The notes under the pieces: model-generated
The model's database searches: none
Told to the model about the DNA's origin: nothing
What the model saw: only the letters and a program-made list of their open reading frames with translations
Assembly (NCBI GenBank): GCA_034401135.1
Contig: JAWZSP010000005.1
Location: 3,472,001 to 3,536,000 of the forward strand
Reading direction: 5' to 3'
Source of the DNA: Volutella citrinella
Lineage: Eukaryota > Ascomycota > Sordariomycetes > Hypocreales > Nectriaceae
DNA length: 64,000 nucleotides
Translations under genes and position numbers: made by a program
Part shown: positions 10,772-20,838 of the stretch, piece by piece
Numbering within the stretch: the stretch's first letter is position 1
Layout of the letters: each line of letters begins with the position of its first letter

Positions 10772-12369
10772 TCAGTATGCAAAGAACAGAGTTGCCTCCG
10801 AGTCCGTCTGTCTAATCTTGCGGTTGGCACGAATCAACATCCACTTCATGCCCCAGGCGCCGACAGCACATGCGACAGCAAACGCAGCACTGCTCGAAAG
10901 CGGAATCACATATCGAGGCTCGTCCCAGGCTGGCCAGAGGTACTACATAAGTGTGAGCAAGTTATGTCCCGCAGAAAGATGTGACAGAGGGGGGCTTACG
11001 GGAGTCCAGATGAAACTGATAGTTGCGCTCACGTTGACAACAGCAAGTGCGGATGCCTTCTTCTCCTTGGTCTGGCCGCAGGTGTTTCCCACCCAGGCGA
11101 GTAGGATGGAGTTGACGGCGTAGGTGCCGATGGTGAAGACACACATGGCAAAGTAGCGAGCGCCGGTGTTCATTGTCGCACAGGCGAGCACGAAACCAAA
11201 AGTTGCCACAATCTTTGCAATGGTAATGTGCCAGGTGCTCTCATTGAAGTGCCCAGAAGAGCGCGCCCACAGGATGGAGATGGCACCAGCAACGAGATAA
11301 GGAGGGCAGGTGAGGACGAGCGTGACCGTTCTGTTGAAGCCCAGGGTCTTCACAATGGTCGGGAAGAAGTTCTTGAAGCCGTTGGTGGCGAGATGCATGT
11401 GCTGCAGGAAAATGAAGAGCCAAACCTTGGGATCGGCCATGGCCTCCCTGAGGCCGGACCAGGGGTTCGAGCTCGCCTTCTGGCCGACAGTATCGCGCGC
11501 GACTCTGTCGTGGGCCAGCTGCCGCTCCTCGGGCGTCAGCCAGCGAGTCGTGAGCGGTTCATCTGGGAGGGTGTAGCAAGCTACAAACGCGAGGAGCAGC
11601 GTGACGGCGCCTTGCAGGATGAACAGCCACCTCCAGCCCTTAATGTTGGCAACGTTGTCAAGGCCCTCGAAAACGCCGGCGGCGATCAAGCCGGCAAAAG
11701 CGGATGCCAGGATATTGCCAGAGTACAGAATACTGATCCTGGTGGCCAGCTCCTTTCGCGTGTAGAAGATGGACAGCATGTACAGGGCGCCGGGGTAGTA
11801 TGGCGCCTCGACGATGCCCAGGAAGAAGCGCGTGAGCAGGAGGCCGACGTAGTTGTGGACGACGGCAGTGAGAGCGCTCACAACGGCCCAGGCCATCATA
11901 AAGCCGCCCATGTACCACGAGGGTCGGACCCGAGTAATGACCATGTTGCTGGGTATCTGGCCCAAAGTGTATCCCACGAAAAGGATCGAGACGGCCGTGT
12001 TGTACTGCGAGCCCTTGAGCCCGACGTCTTCCTCCAGGCCGTTGAGGCGGGCCAGGGTGATGGCATTTCGGTCCAGGTAGTTGAGCCAGTACATGAGCCA
12101 CAGGGTCGGCTTCGCCAGTGTCAGTTGAGGATAAATCGCTCGGAGGCTCTCGTTTGACTTACCATGATCCAGAGGTCAAGCTTTCGGACCAGCTTTATCT
12201 CAGCAGGGTCCGTCTTCTTGTGAGCCCCAGAGTAGTCAGTCGTGCCGCTCTTGTCCAGAACATCTGCTGAAAACTCCTTGTGACTGGACCGAGTCTTCTC
12301 GACATCAATTGCTCCGGCGTCCATCTCAGCGACCGGCTGTGCCGTCTTTCGCTCGTCTTGAGTTGTCAT
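10772..12369 (-). CDS. MFS transporter, Dal5/nicotinate-pantothenate permease-like
   Basis: Minus-strand exons 12369-12163, 12109-11000 and 10942-10772 give 495 residues. The start is the first true ATG (MTTQDERKTAQ); an upstream in-frame TTG is not used. A 60-residue hydrophilic N-terminus leads into KLDLWIM and LMYWLNYLDRNAITLA, the D-R helix-1 motif of the anion:cation symporter family. Next come NMVITRVRPSWYMGG, FFLGIVEAPYYPGALYMLS and GWRWLFILQGAVTLLLAF. The last exon adds the twelfth helix and ends TLFFAY. It probably imports a small carboxylate or vitamin-like solute. It is divergent from the Zn2Cys6 gene across 817 bp, which suggests co-regulation. Confidence 0.9.
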
Positions 12370-13186
12370 GCTGGGGGAAGGGGGGGGTCTTGAGTTGATG
12401 ACCAAACGTCACTCTTCTATTGGAGTTTGGGAGAAGACTGGAGATGGTCCATTCACACCTGGTCCGTTCTTGAGAGGAAATCAACTCATATTTGTCTTTC
12501 GCAGAATCTCTTCCCCGCATTACCCCAGATTTGATCCGTGGAGATGCAATTGGGGTGCAGAGTCGCAGCGGGGGATCAGAATGGGTGCTGTTGCGTATGG
12601 GGCCATTCGGTGGGCGGCGCCGAGCACCGGAACACCCCCAAGGAACTTGTTTGGTATCCGAATGGAGGCCATTGGTGCATATCTGGGTCCGATAAAAACG
12701 TCTATTTAGTTTAAGGTCAACCGTTGCCTTATTGGCTCTAGCTTTGTCTCTGTCGTTCATCAACCTGCTTGCCAATACAAACGCAGGCCAGCACATTCAG
12801 TGGCCATGGCGGTAACAGTATATGCCTGCATACTCGTACAGATGAAGTGCGACCGAGCATCAAAAATGGGAGACAAGATGAGATTGGTGAGCCCTGAGCA
12901 AGCAAACAGTTGCCGATCTAAATGCCGGATCGCCCAGTTGTTGACTACTCCGGTGCTAGGGACCCATGGGACAATGACTCGAGGTGGTAGGGAGTGGGGA
13001 CAGAGTCGTTGGCTCGCCCCATCGCCCCTTGTCCACCCCTCAACATCTCGGCCTCGGTTTGCGGCGCCGATGATGAGGCCGATGAACATTACATGAAAGA
13101 CGTGGAGAGCGGGTGCTGGCTCCGTCGCCGAAACGTCCGTCTCTTGTACCTCGTGCTGAGACAAGGAAGAGGATCCGTTCCCTCAG
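12370..13186. promoter_or_regulatory. Divergent promoter region between MFS carrier and Zn2Cys6 regulator
   Basis: 817 bp separate the two divergent start codons. It contains an 8-bp inverted repeat, CCATTCGG at 12603-12610 and CCGAATGG at 12658-12665, with the arms 47 bp apart. Zn2Cys6 factors often bind CGG half-sites, so the arms are candidate sites, but no experiment or second copy supports this. No gene is seen inside. Confidence 0.4.
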
Positions 13187-15454
13187 ATGCCCGCCAGCGC
13201 GTGTGAGAGATGTCATCGGCGAAAGGTCCGATGTGACAAGGCCGTGCCCCAGTGCGCACCATGCAAGAGGGCAGGCGTTCGGTGCCAGTATGCGCTCAGC
13301 GAACACCAGGTGCGCCGGAGACACACGCAGAAGCTGGAGCGCAGGATACGGGACCTGGAAGCCCACAATGATTCGTTGGCATCTCAACTCCAGCTCCAGT
13401 CGCCTGTGGCTGAAACTCACTCAGAAACACATCATCGCCAAGGGAGCGTCGATGAGCTCTCCGTATCTGGGGCGGACACTCCGCCGTCGCGGGTGATAGT
13501 TCCAGAAGCTGTCCCACAACCTCCCTCCCGAGCTTCGTCTGACGCTGCTCGAGCCAATGGAGATGTTGCCGCAGAAGTCATCCGGATGAGCCTGATTGCA
13601 GGCGGTGGTCATCACTTTGTTGGGTCAACCAGCGGCCTCCTCCTTGCGAACCTCCTGCAATCACGGCCTCAACCCGGCTCGTCCATGCTAGAGTCGCTAG
13701 GATGGAAACCAACCCAGGGAAGCGCACCACCATCGACAACAGGTTTCTCGGGGCTGCCACCCAAGAGCCTAGCTGAGGAGTTGCTGCGTGCATATTGCAG
13801 TCACGACCACCTCTGCTATCCGATACTGTCGACCAAGAGCCTCTTCCAGTCGTTGCACGCGGTGTACGCTACTGACAGGAGCGATGTCGTCAACCCCGTG
13901 GATGAGTTTTTTGTCGACATGACGTTGGCCATTGCTACGGCTCAGGTTTACAAGTTCAACTGGAGCGGCGTGTATGACGCAGAGACGCACTACAACCGCG
14001 CCATGACGAAGCTCGCAGACGTGCTATCACGCGATGGTATCGAGAGGCTCCAGGCCCTGCTCCTCATATGCCAATACCGCGTTGGCACAACATCCAGTAA
14101 TACATCAACAAGCGTCTGGCACCTCATCGGCGTTGCAGCCCGGACCTGTTTGGAGATGGGCCTTCACCGGGCATCGTCTTATACGAACGATCGCGACGAG
14201 AGCGGTGGTAATGATCAGTCCACGGAGGATGACAGGAGGCATGCGCGAGAGGCACAAGAGGAAATGGAAATGAAGAAGAGGTGCTTCTGGAGCCTCGTAG
14301 CTCTCGACCGCGTGGCAAGCCTGGCTCTGGGGCGCCCCCTGGCGATCCAGCTCGAGGATATCAACGCCGAGTTTCCGCAGCACCAGGGCACGACAGAGAC
14401 TCTGCCCCCAGACAGCGCCTTATCCCCGGCTGCCTACGGAACGCCCCAGTGGCAAGCCGCAACGACCATCTTCGTGCACATTGTCAAGTACCGCCTGATA
14501 TGCGGAAAGATACTCAACGCCTTCCACCGGAGCGCCAGGCATTCGACGGGCCCATCACTGACCAGCTACGAAGCCGTGCGAGACGGCCTGGCCCAGGAGC
14601 TGTGGGAATGGCACACAGACACGGCGACTCTGCCCCTCGTGCGAGGAAACGAAACGGCCGCCGACCTCACGGCGCCCGCCAGAGAGTCCAGCTTCAGGTC
14701 CGAGGAGTGGTACCGCCTGCTGTACCACAACGGGATGCTCATGCTCTTCCGCCCGTCCCCTTGCCTCTGCGACGCGCCGCAGAACAGCATGGCGCTGCAG
14801 CACATATTCGACTCGTCGCGCGAGGCCATTGCGCTGTACGCGGGCCTGCACCGGTCCCGCAAGATGAACTACTCGTGGATCACGATGCACTCCGTCTTCA
14901 TCGCCGGGCTGTCGTACATATACGCGCTCAGGAACCACGTCCAGGGCCTGTACGCGCTCGCGGCCTCGCACAGCGGGATGCAGACGGAGCGGGCTACTCT
15001 TCATGAGACGCCGTCCATTAGCCAGGTGGTCAACGACACCCGCGCCTGCTCAAAGGTCCTTGTAGCCGTCTCAGAGAGGTGGGACATGGCCCGCAACTGC
15101 TCTGATCTGTTTGATAAACTGAGCGATGCTGTCGTCGCCGATGTTCTTGAAGTTACCAAGCTTGTTCCGATGACCCTGAACCCGGCTCAGCCTGTTTCCT
15201 TGATGCCAGCCACAGACACCAACCACACCCCCGGCTTATCGCTTGGGGCCCAGGTTCCGATGGCAACTTCCGGTAGTGGCGACCATGGGAATGGCGCTCT
15301 TGGGTTCACAAACATGGTGGTCGATAGCACGTTTCGCGACTGCTTTAGTGACTTGCAGAACATGCGGCTCGACGAGTTCCATAACGATGCGATATCATTA
15401 CTCTCACAAGAGTGGTTCTTTGGCCTTGGTGATGATCTAAACCATGATTTATAG
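13187..15454 (+). CDS. Zn2Cys6 transcription factor with fungal-specific regulatory domain
   Basis: A single 755-residue open frame. Residues 6-33 carry the binuclear zinc cluster, CERCHRRKVRCDKAVPQCAPCKRAGVRC in spacing, with the basic linker QVRRRHTQK and a short coiled coil (LERRIRDLEAHNDSLASQLQ), as in Gal4-type dimers. The middle region has features of the fungal_trans domain: LLRAYCSHDHLCYPIL, LLLICQYRVGTTSSNTSVW-like helix, ARTCLEMGLHR, and MKKRCFWSLVALDRVASLALGRPLAI. The Asp/Asn-rich C-terminus may be an activation region. The gene starts divergently from the MFS carrier and ends 65 bp from the convergent AtuA-like gene, so it is a candidate local regulator of both. Confidence 0.93.
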   Translation: MPASACERCHRRKVRCDKAVPQCAPCKRAGVRCQYALSEHQVRRRHTQKLERRIRDLEAHNDSLASQLQLQSPVAETHSETHHRQGSVDELSVSGADTPPSRVIVPEAVPQPPSRASSDAARANGDVAAEVIRMSLIAGGGHHFVGSTSGLLLANLLQSRPQPGSSMLESLGWKPTQGSAPPSTTGFSGLPPKSLAEELLRAYCSHDHLCYPILSTKSLFQSLHAVYATDRSDVVNPVDEFFVDMTLAIATAQVYKFNWSGVYDAETHYNRAMTKLADVLSRDGIERLQALLLICQYRVGTTSSNTSTSVWHLIGVAARTCLEMGLHRASSYTNDRDESGGNDQSTEDDRRHAREAQEEMEMKKRCFWSLVALDRVASLALGRPLAIQLEDINAEFPQHQGTTETLPPDSALSPAAYGTPQWQAATTIFVHIVKYRLICGKILNAFHRSARHSTGPSLTSYEAVRDGLAQELWEWHTDTATLPLVRGNETAADLTAPARESSFRSEEWYRLLYHNGMLMLFRPSPCLCDAPQNSMALQHIFDSSREAIALYAGLHRSRKMNYSWITMHSVFIAGLSYIYALRNHVQGLYALAASHSGMQTERATLHETPSISQVVNDTRACSKVLVAVSERWDMARNCSDLFDKLSDAVVADVLEVTKLVPMTLNPAQPVSLMPATDTNHTPGLSLGAQVPMATSGSGDHGNGALGFTNMVVDSTFRDCFSDLQNMRLDEFHNDAISLLSQEWFFGLGDDLNHDL

Positions 15455-15519
15455 TTAATACAACGTGTGAACCCGATTGCCCTGCTCCGCTCTGATTTAT
15501 ATCAATCGACGTTATTTCT

Positions 15520-17412
15520 TCATATCGTTCCCCTAGCCAGAAACGCCTTGGGCACATCTACATATCTGCTGCGGAGATACTCAGCAATTCCCTTGCCGAG
15601 ACCGTCTATTCTATCCGAAGATGCAATCCCGCCGTTGAGGTTATCGAGAATTCGGCTGCAACAGCGTCAGCGCCTGTCCTCTTGCAGTTGGTAGCTGGGG
15701 AGGTATGGGTGAGGAACAACTTACAAATGCACTGCGTTGATCCCGGGAAACTCGACTCTCTCAACGCGCCGATTGACGTCATTCTTATACCAGTCGTCTC
15801 CAAACAGCTGTTTCACGCGCGACACCGTCAAAAGGTTCCGCAGCCAGGGATACTCGTCATCATGGCGGACGAAGAAGCCGACGTTGGAGTTGTCCCCCTT
15901 GTCTCCCGAGCGAGCGTGGACAATGCTTCCCAACGGCGCCAACGTGGTCGGCCCAAATGACAACATGTCAACCGGGCCATAGGTGTCGGATGAAGGACGG
16001 AAGATGGCATACGTCTTCGTCTTGGAGGGGGGGCTGACATCGAGGATCTCGCCCGTGCTCATCTGGACCCGGTGATGGATGGCAGAGATGGGCATAAGGG
16101 CGGGGAACATCTCCATAAAGGGCTTGGGGACCATGGTCCGGAAGTCGAGATTCATGTGGTAACCTGGATAGCTCTGCATACGGAGCGCGTAGATGGGTAT
16201 CTTGAACTTGGGCGCGTCGATATCCTCCTTGCTCCTGGCCTGAGCAAAGACACGCAGGGATACGGTGCCAGCCTGCTGCGATGTCGGGTTCTGGGCGGTA
16301 GTTCCGTAAAGCTCAATGCTGAGCCGGCTGAAGTTGCTGTTCCTGAACATGTGCTCCAGCTGGTTCTTCATCATGGCCGCCTTACCGTCTACATCCAGGC
16401 CGTTGATGTAAAAGGTAGCCTCGGCCTGGAAACCTCCCTTGGCCGCCACCATGACCTTGGTAGTCGGCGGCGGAGGCTGGCCCCGGACGCCGAAGACGCA
16501 CACGCGATTGGAGCCCTGTTGCTCAATCTTGACCTGTGCCAGGTCGCCGGCGACATCTGGGTTGAGGTAGATATGACCCTGGAGCTCGTAGAGGAGCTGT
16601 GCCGTCACGGTTTCTTTGGTGACCCTTCCGCCTCCCTCCTCGGTCCTCCCGATGACACAATGCCCAAGCGAGTCGATCTCGGCGATTGGAAAGGCCAGGT
16701 CTACGAGCTCTGGTAGGAACTCTTTGAAGCCTGAGAAGTTGGCGCCGACCACGTAGGGGCCGCACTCGATGAGATGGGCGGTGACGAGTGAACCAGCGAG
16801 CTCATCGTATTGGTCTTCCCGCCAGCCATGATACCACGCGGCCGCTCCCATGACAGGCGAGGCATCGGTGCAGCGTCCACAAATAATGATGCGAGCTCCC
16901 GCCCTCAGAGCCTTGACAATGCCCCAGCACCCAATATAGGCCGTCGCACAACACGGCGTGAAGCCCCAGGTCCTGAGAGTCTGCTCCGGGTGGTCTAGAT
17001 GGGTGATCTGCAAGGACCTCTGTGCTTCTTCGTCCATGACGAGATCCGATACGTCGTCTCCCAGAACTGCCGCCACCTTGCAGCCATCGTAGCCTTTTCT
17101 CTCGCACAATGCCTTGACTTTTTCAAAGAGGGCCATTGTATTGAGGGCGCCTGCGTTTGTGATGACGCGAATGTCCTGCTCCATGATGCTGTCGATGCAC
17201 TCCTCCAGCTGGTCGTAGAATCCATTCTCGTAGCCCAGGTTAGGGTCCACTTCCTGCTTCGTGATGGCGTTCCAGGCGATGTTCATCTCAGAAAGCCAGT
17301 CGCCGGTGATGACATTGACATGGCCAGACCGGATCATCCGGGCCATGGCGTGAGGATGGTCACCGGTGGCTCCCGAGACATTTCCTATACGGATAGGTGG
17401 TCTGTCAAGCAT
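15520..17412 (-). CDS. AtuA-like / DUF1446 protein (acyclic terpene utilisation family)
   Basis: Two minus-strand exons, 17412-15725 and 15655-15520, give 607 residues. The N-terminus (RPPIRIGNVSGATGDHPHAMARMI) and GGCTDAS-like ICGRCTDASPVMGAAAWYHGW, GCWGIVKALRAGARI and ARSGDKGDNSNVGFF are family hallmarks. Reading through the 69-bp intron would stop one codon after the splice site. Splicing instead adds a coherent tail (FRILDNLNGGIASS, LGKGIAEYLRSRYVDVP) ending ARGTI, which supports the exon call. In pseudomonads AtuA is needed for citronellol/geraniol catabolism, but its biochemical activity is not established and the fungal role is unknown. It lies convergent to the Zn2Cys6 gene and beside a carrier; no acyl-CoA carboxylase or hydratase partner is present. 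Confidence 0.9.
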
Positions 17413-17780
17413 CTTTGGCAGTAATGACGCCAGTCCTTTAATCTAAGACTGAGATGAATTGGACGGGGTAGAAGTTGTGGACTACACCAGAAAGATGTTG
17501 TGAAATAAAGGATGGAATGGACGATGGGGAGCGTGTAAGCCAATGATCCGGAATTCGGATCCTTTCAAGCCCGAGAGGATCTCGCTTAGATCATTAACAC
17601 AGGATATGATTCCGGCCAAGCGGAGGTCTCAGCGATCTCAGATACCTGGCAGGCGAATCCAGAGGCAGTAAGTCAGACAGTCAGTCTCGGAGATCAATGT
17701 TAATGGTCAGACTCATTCCCAGCCGCTAACGCTTCTATTAAACCCTCTTCTCTTGGCAAGTCTGTGGATCACTCGCCAAC
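17413..17780. promoter_or_regulatory. Intergenic promoter of the AtuA-like gene, possibly bidirectional
   Basis: 368 bp between the AtuA-like ATG at 17412 and a divergent ATG at 17781. No dyad is obvious. The sequence just before 17781 (C/T-rich, ending CCAAC before the ATG) looks like an ordinary fungal leader, which is why the short frame downstream is listed. Confidence 0.35.
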
Positions 17781-17930
17781 ATGGCACAGCTCCGCCCTTC
17801 TTACATGCCGAGCAGGGCTGCTGCTTCGGCGTCGGCGGCCGACGCCGAGCCGACCAGCTTCATGGTGATCGCTTCCGAAAGCGGACACCGCACCAGGTCA
17901 GTTCTAATTGATGGTGAAATCGGAACATGA
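17781..17930 (+). CDS. Short orphan open frame, possible remnant 5' exon
   Basis: A 49-codon frame starts MAQLRPSYMPSRAAASASAADAEP in composition and continues TSFMVIASESGHRT. A GTCAGT that could be a splice donor lies at 17897. Using acceptors at the AG near 17940 or near 17990 adds only 5-21 residues before a stop, so no longer gene can be built before the convergent PQ-loop gene. The N-terminus is Ala/Ser/Arg-rich like a mitochondrial presequence or a disordered leader. It may be the 5' exon of a gene whose body was lost, or chance. Confidence 0.25.
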   Translation: MAQLRPSYMPSRAAASASAADAEPTSFMVIASESGHRTRSVLIDGEIGT

Positions 17931-18161
17931 GAATTCGCAGTTCATGCTTGTTCAACCTGCATGCCTTTTTTCTTTCTTCTAAATTAAGCATGACAAGCCG
18001 GTGAGGCGAGCATCCTCCCCGAGACATGCGACCCTCTAACTGAGGGGTAGGATACAGGCCATGAGCATTACTATCTATCCCGAACCATTACCCGATGCAA
18101 TTAGATTCTATCGCAATTTCCAAGGCAAATCTAGAATGTTTCCTTCGTGTACGAGTTCGAA

Positions 18162-19160
18162 TCATCCCTCTTCACTATGCACGCCAGCCCGAGCACGTAG
18201 TTGGGCAGAGTTACCCGAGGCCGTACGAAACACCGACGTCGACGACGGCATATCATGCATTGCGATACCGTTTCCATTCGACGCCGAGTCCGTCTCCTGC
18301 TTCTTCCTGCTCTCGCGCGCAAGCCACTTCTTCTTAACCCACGGCATGAGGTTGTAGTAGCCACCACAGGCAAACACGCCGCACCACAACACAAATTCGG
18401 TAGCATATATGACGATGCCCATGACATCGAGCTCTGGCTGGAAGAAGATTGACACCAGCGAGAACACGTCACCGGCGGCGTCAATGGCCACGAAGATGAA
18501 GGAGATGCCGCGCACAGTTCGGTGCACCCAAATGTCCCAGTAATGGCGCAAGACGCCGGCCGCGAGAAGTGCAGCTGAGAGCGATGCCATTAAAATCAGG
18601 GGCCACTCGGTCCCGTTGGCCTTGGCGATTCGCAGTGCGTAGATGAGGCCCGCCTGGATGCCAGCCATCAGAGCAGCGACGGGGGTGACGACGAGCAGGG
18701 ATTTGGCGACGGACCATTTCTGCAGGATGAATGAGCATCTACTTCCAAGGAATGCGTGGTAGAAAATCCACGACGCCCTCACGTACTTGCTCATAGTAGT
18801 AGCACTGGATCCAAGTCACGAGGCTCAGCAGGGTCAGGATCTGGGGCTGGATGCGCAGCGCGACGTTGAAGTCCTTGACGATGTTGTAGACGCCCAGGGG
18901 CACGCCGGCCCACGCCCAGAGCATCATCATGGACGGCTGCAGCCCGGTCGCATTGTGCCTGCGGTAGTTGACGACAATTTGGGGGATCAGCTATAGACGG
19001 TTGGCTCCCGTTCACACGCAGGAGCAGGTGTCAACCAACCTGGATGGACCAGCAGACCTTGAGCGTTGCATCAGCTGTCAAATCTCAACACGGGCGCCGG
19101 CGTCGACATGCTTACCGCTCCAAGGGTCCCGAGGACATTTGCCGCAGCGGGGATATCCAT
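18162..19160 (-). CDS. PQ-loop repeat multi-pass membrane protein
   Basis: Four minus-strand exons (19160-19116, 19057-19040, 18990-18787, 18719-18162) encode 274 residues with about seven membrane helices. The N-terminus reads MDIPAAANVLGTLGA, then the 18-nt exon VCWSIQ, then LIPQIVVNYRRHNATGLQPS. This holds the first PQ motif (IPQI). A second appears as RIQPQILTLLSLVTWIQ. WAWAGVPLGVYNIVKDF lies between. The last exon has further helices and a basic cytosolic tail (VKKKWLARESRKKQE). PQ-loop proteins include vacuolar/lysosomal amino-acid exporters and SWEET-related carriers; the substrate here is unknown. The total coding length of 825 nt is in frame across all junctions. Confidence 0.88.
19040..19057 (-). 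other. 18-nt micro-exon of the PQ-loop gene
   Basis: Six codons (VCWSIQ) sit between a 58-bp intron (19058-19115, GTAAGC donor, AAG acceptor) and a 49-bp intron (18991-19039, GTTGGT donor, TAG acceptor). The exon is needed to complete the conserved first PQ-loop helix, and both flanking introns are phase 0. Six-codon exons are rare in filamentous ascomycetes and are commonly missed by gene finders. Confidence 0.8.
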
Positions 19161-19727
19161 GAGTGCAGATTTTGGCTGCACAAACTGGATTGAGAGCACG
19201 AAACAAGAAATTGAGGTGTTGTTGACTGATACAAGATTTGGAGCTCCGAGGGCGGAACCAGTTTATTTCGCCTGCCAGCCAATGCGGTCCCACTACCCTA
19301 CAAGCGAGCGTTGCGCCAAGACCAGTTTGGGAGCAACACCAAAACTCGGGAGCTGAAATGGATGTACAGTAAAGCAATTTATTTGAATAGAGATAAATTT
19401 TAGTCTTTCACACTCTTACGATTATCTGGACACTCCGGTTGACAGTGACTGCATGGGTATTATTGGTGACATCGAGTTGACAATTCCTTTCCAATCTGGA
19501 GGACAGACGAGGCGTCCATCAAGTTGTGAGTCTTTATTTGATCTGCGATTTTTTTTTAAAGGTATCATTTAAAAAGGTATCTCAAAATAATAGTCTAATT
19601 ATCCATAATGACTGCCGTATGCCCGAGCATGAGCCGAGTATCCTCGTGCAAACACCAGCTCCCAAAAATGCTAGAACCCACTTCTTGTACTTCACGCCCA
19701 TATGTACATTCTCAGCAGCCAAAGCCC
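19161..19727. other. Spacer between the PQ-loop gene and the surface-protein gene
   Basis: 567 bp holding the PQ-loop promoter and the 3' flank of the next minus-strand gene. It includes AT-rich sequence around 19360-19600. No gene or repeat is supported. Confidence 0.5.
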
Positions 19728-20838
19728 TCAGGCCTCGAGCTCTACCGGCTCCATCGGCTCCGGCTTCTTCTCCGGCTCAGCTTTCTTGTCTGACTGCCCC
19801 TTCGTCGTCGCAGTGTCGGCGAGCTCGGACGGCTTAGAGGTAGGATCCAGCTCGGCCCGCTTGACATTGTCGCCCAGCTCGCTCGGCTTGGGCTGGTCGG
19901 GCAGCTCCGGCGGTAGTTCCTTCTTGGTCGAAAATGGCGACAGCTCGACGGGGATCCAGTGCGGGATCAGGCTCTTCTGCCTGCTGCTCGGGCTCGTGGG
20001 GGTGTCGTCGCCGGCGCCGTCGTTGTCTTCCGCGTCTGACTTGCTCTTCTTGCCTCGGCGAAGAATGAAGACGAATGCGAGAGCGGACAGAGATATCAGA
20101 GCAAGGCCACCAATGACTCCGCCGACGATGGCTCCTGTGTTGTTCGGGCTGTGGCTGGCGGTCTGTCCTCCGTCGGTTGGTGATGACTCGGCGTTTGTAG
20201 CCGCCGGGAGAGTTTCGCTTCCGGATGTCGCCGCAGGCTCCGTTGTTGCTGTCTGACCGGAAGCAGCTCCGGAGCGGGTGCGGATGAGCGGGTTCTCCGT
20301 CGTCGTTAGATGCTGCGTGTCCGAGTTTTGCGCGCACGTCATGCTCGAAAACTCTTGCTTGTTGCCCCCGACAGTTAGGATCGCCATCTGGCAGTACTGC
20401 TTGCTTTGGCTGTGTCGAGCGTCAGTTTAGATGCATCGTGAATGGTCCTCGAGTCGCAGCTCACCAGTTCAGCGTCCAGAGACTCGTGTCTTTCACGTTT
20501 CCACATCCGCTCTTGCACTTGTAGTCGTCGTAGCAGCCCACCATCCACTTACACTCCTCGACGGCGCCCGTGATTGTCGTCGTGCAGTCTCCCCACATCT
20601 TCATCTTGGTGTCCAGGCGGCATGTCGAGCCTGCACGAGGGACACGGGGTTTCGCGCTGTCGCCATCGTACCAACCGCACGTCGACTTGTCGATCCACGG
20701 ACCGGTCGTTGCCCTCTCTTGGTGGTAGTGAAGTTCCTCGCGTGCCGTAACAGGGCCTCGTGCTATCGCATGGCCAGACGCAGTGCCCAGGAATGCCACC
20801 AGCAGGCACGCGAGGGTGAAGTCGAACTGCGAAGCCAT
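19728..20838 (-). CDS. Secreted-type single-pass membrane protein with Cys-rich ectodomain (possible wall/surface sensor)
   Basis: Two minus-strand exons (20838-20465, 20409-19728) give 351 residues. A signal peptide (MASQFDFTLACLLVAFLGTASG) precedes a Cys-rich ectodomain with STCGWYDGD, STCRLD, CKWMVGCYDDYKCKSGCG and, after the intron, NCQSKQYCQMAI and MTCAQNSD. A Ser/Thr-rich stalk follows, then one membrane span (GAIVGGVIGGLALISLSALAFVFIL) with a basic stop-transfer (RRGKKSK), and a Pro/Glu/Lys-rich cytosolic tail. The layout resembles fungal wall-stress sensors and other mid2-like surface proteins, but no WSC domain is recognised. It should reach the plasma membrane through the secretory pathway. 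The role is unknown. Confidence 0.8.

Noticed and set aside
12121..12405. Longer N-terminus for the second MFS carrier
   Set aside because: The upstream in-frame start codon is TTG, not ATG; the first ATG is at 12369.
18131..18175. B-box-like GAGTTCGAATCA suggesting a tRNA
   Set aside because: The flanking bases do not form a T stem, there is no A box or acceptor stem, and it overlaps the 3' end of the PQ-loop gene.
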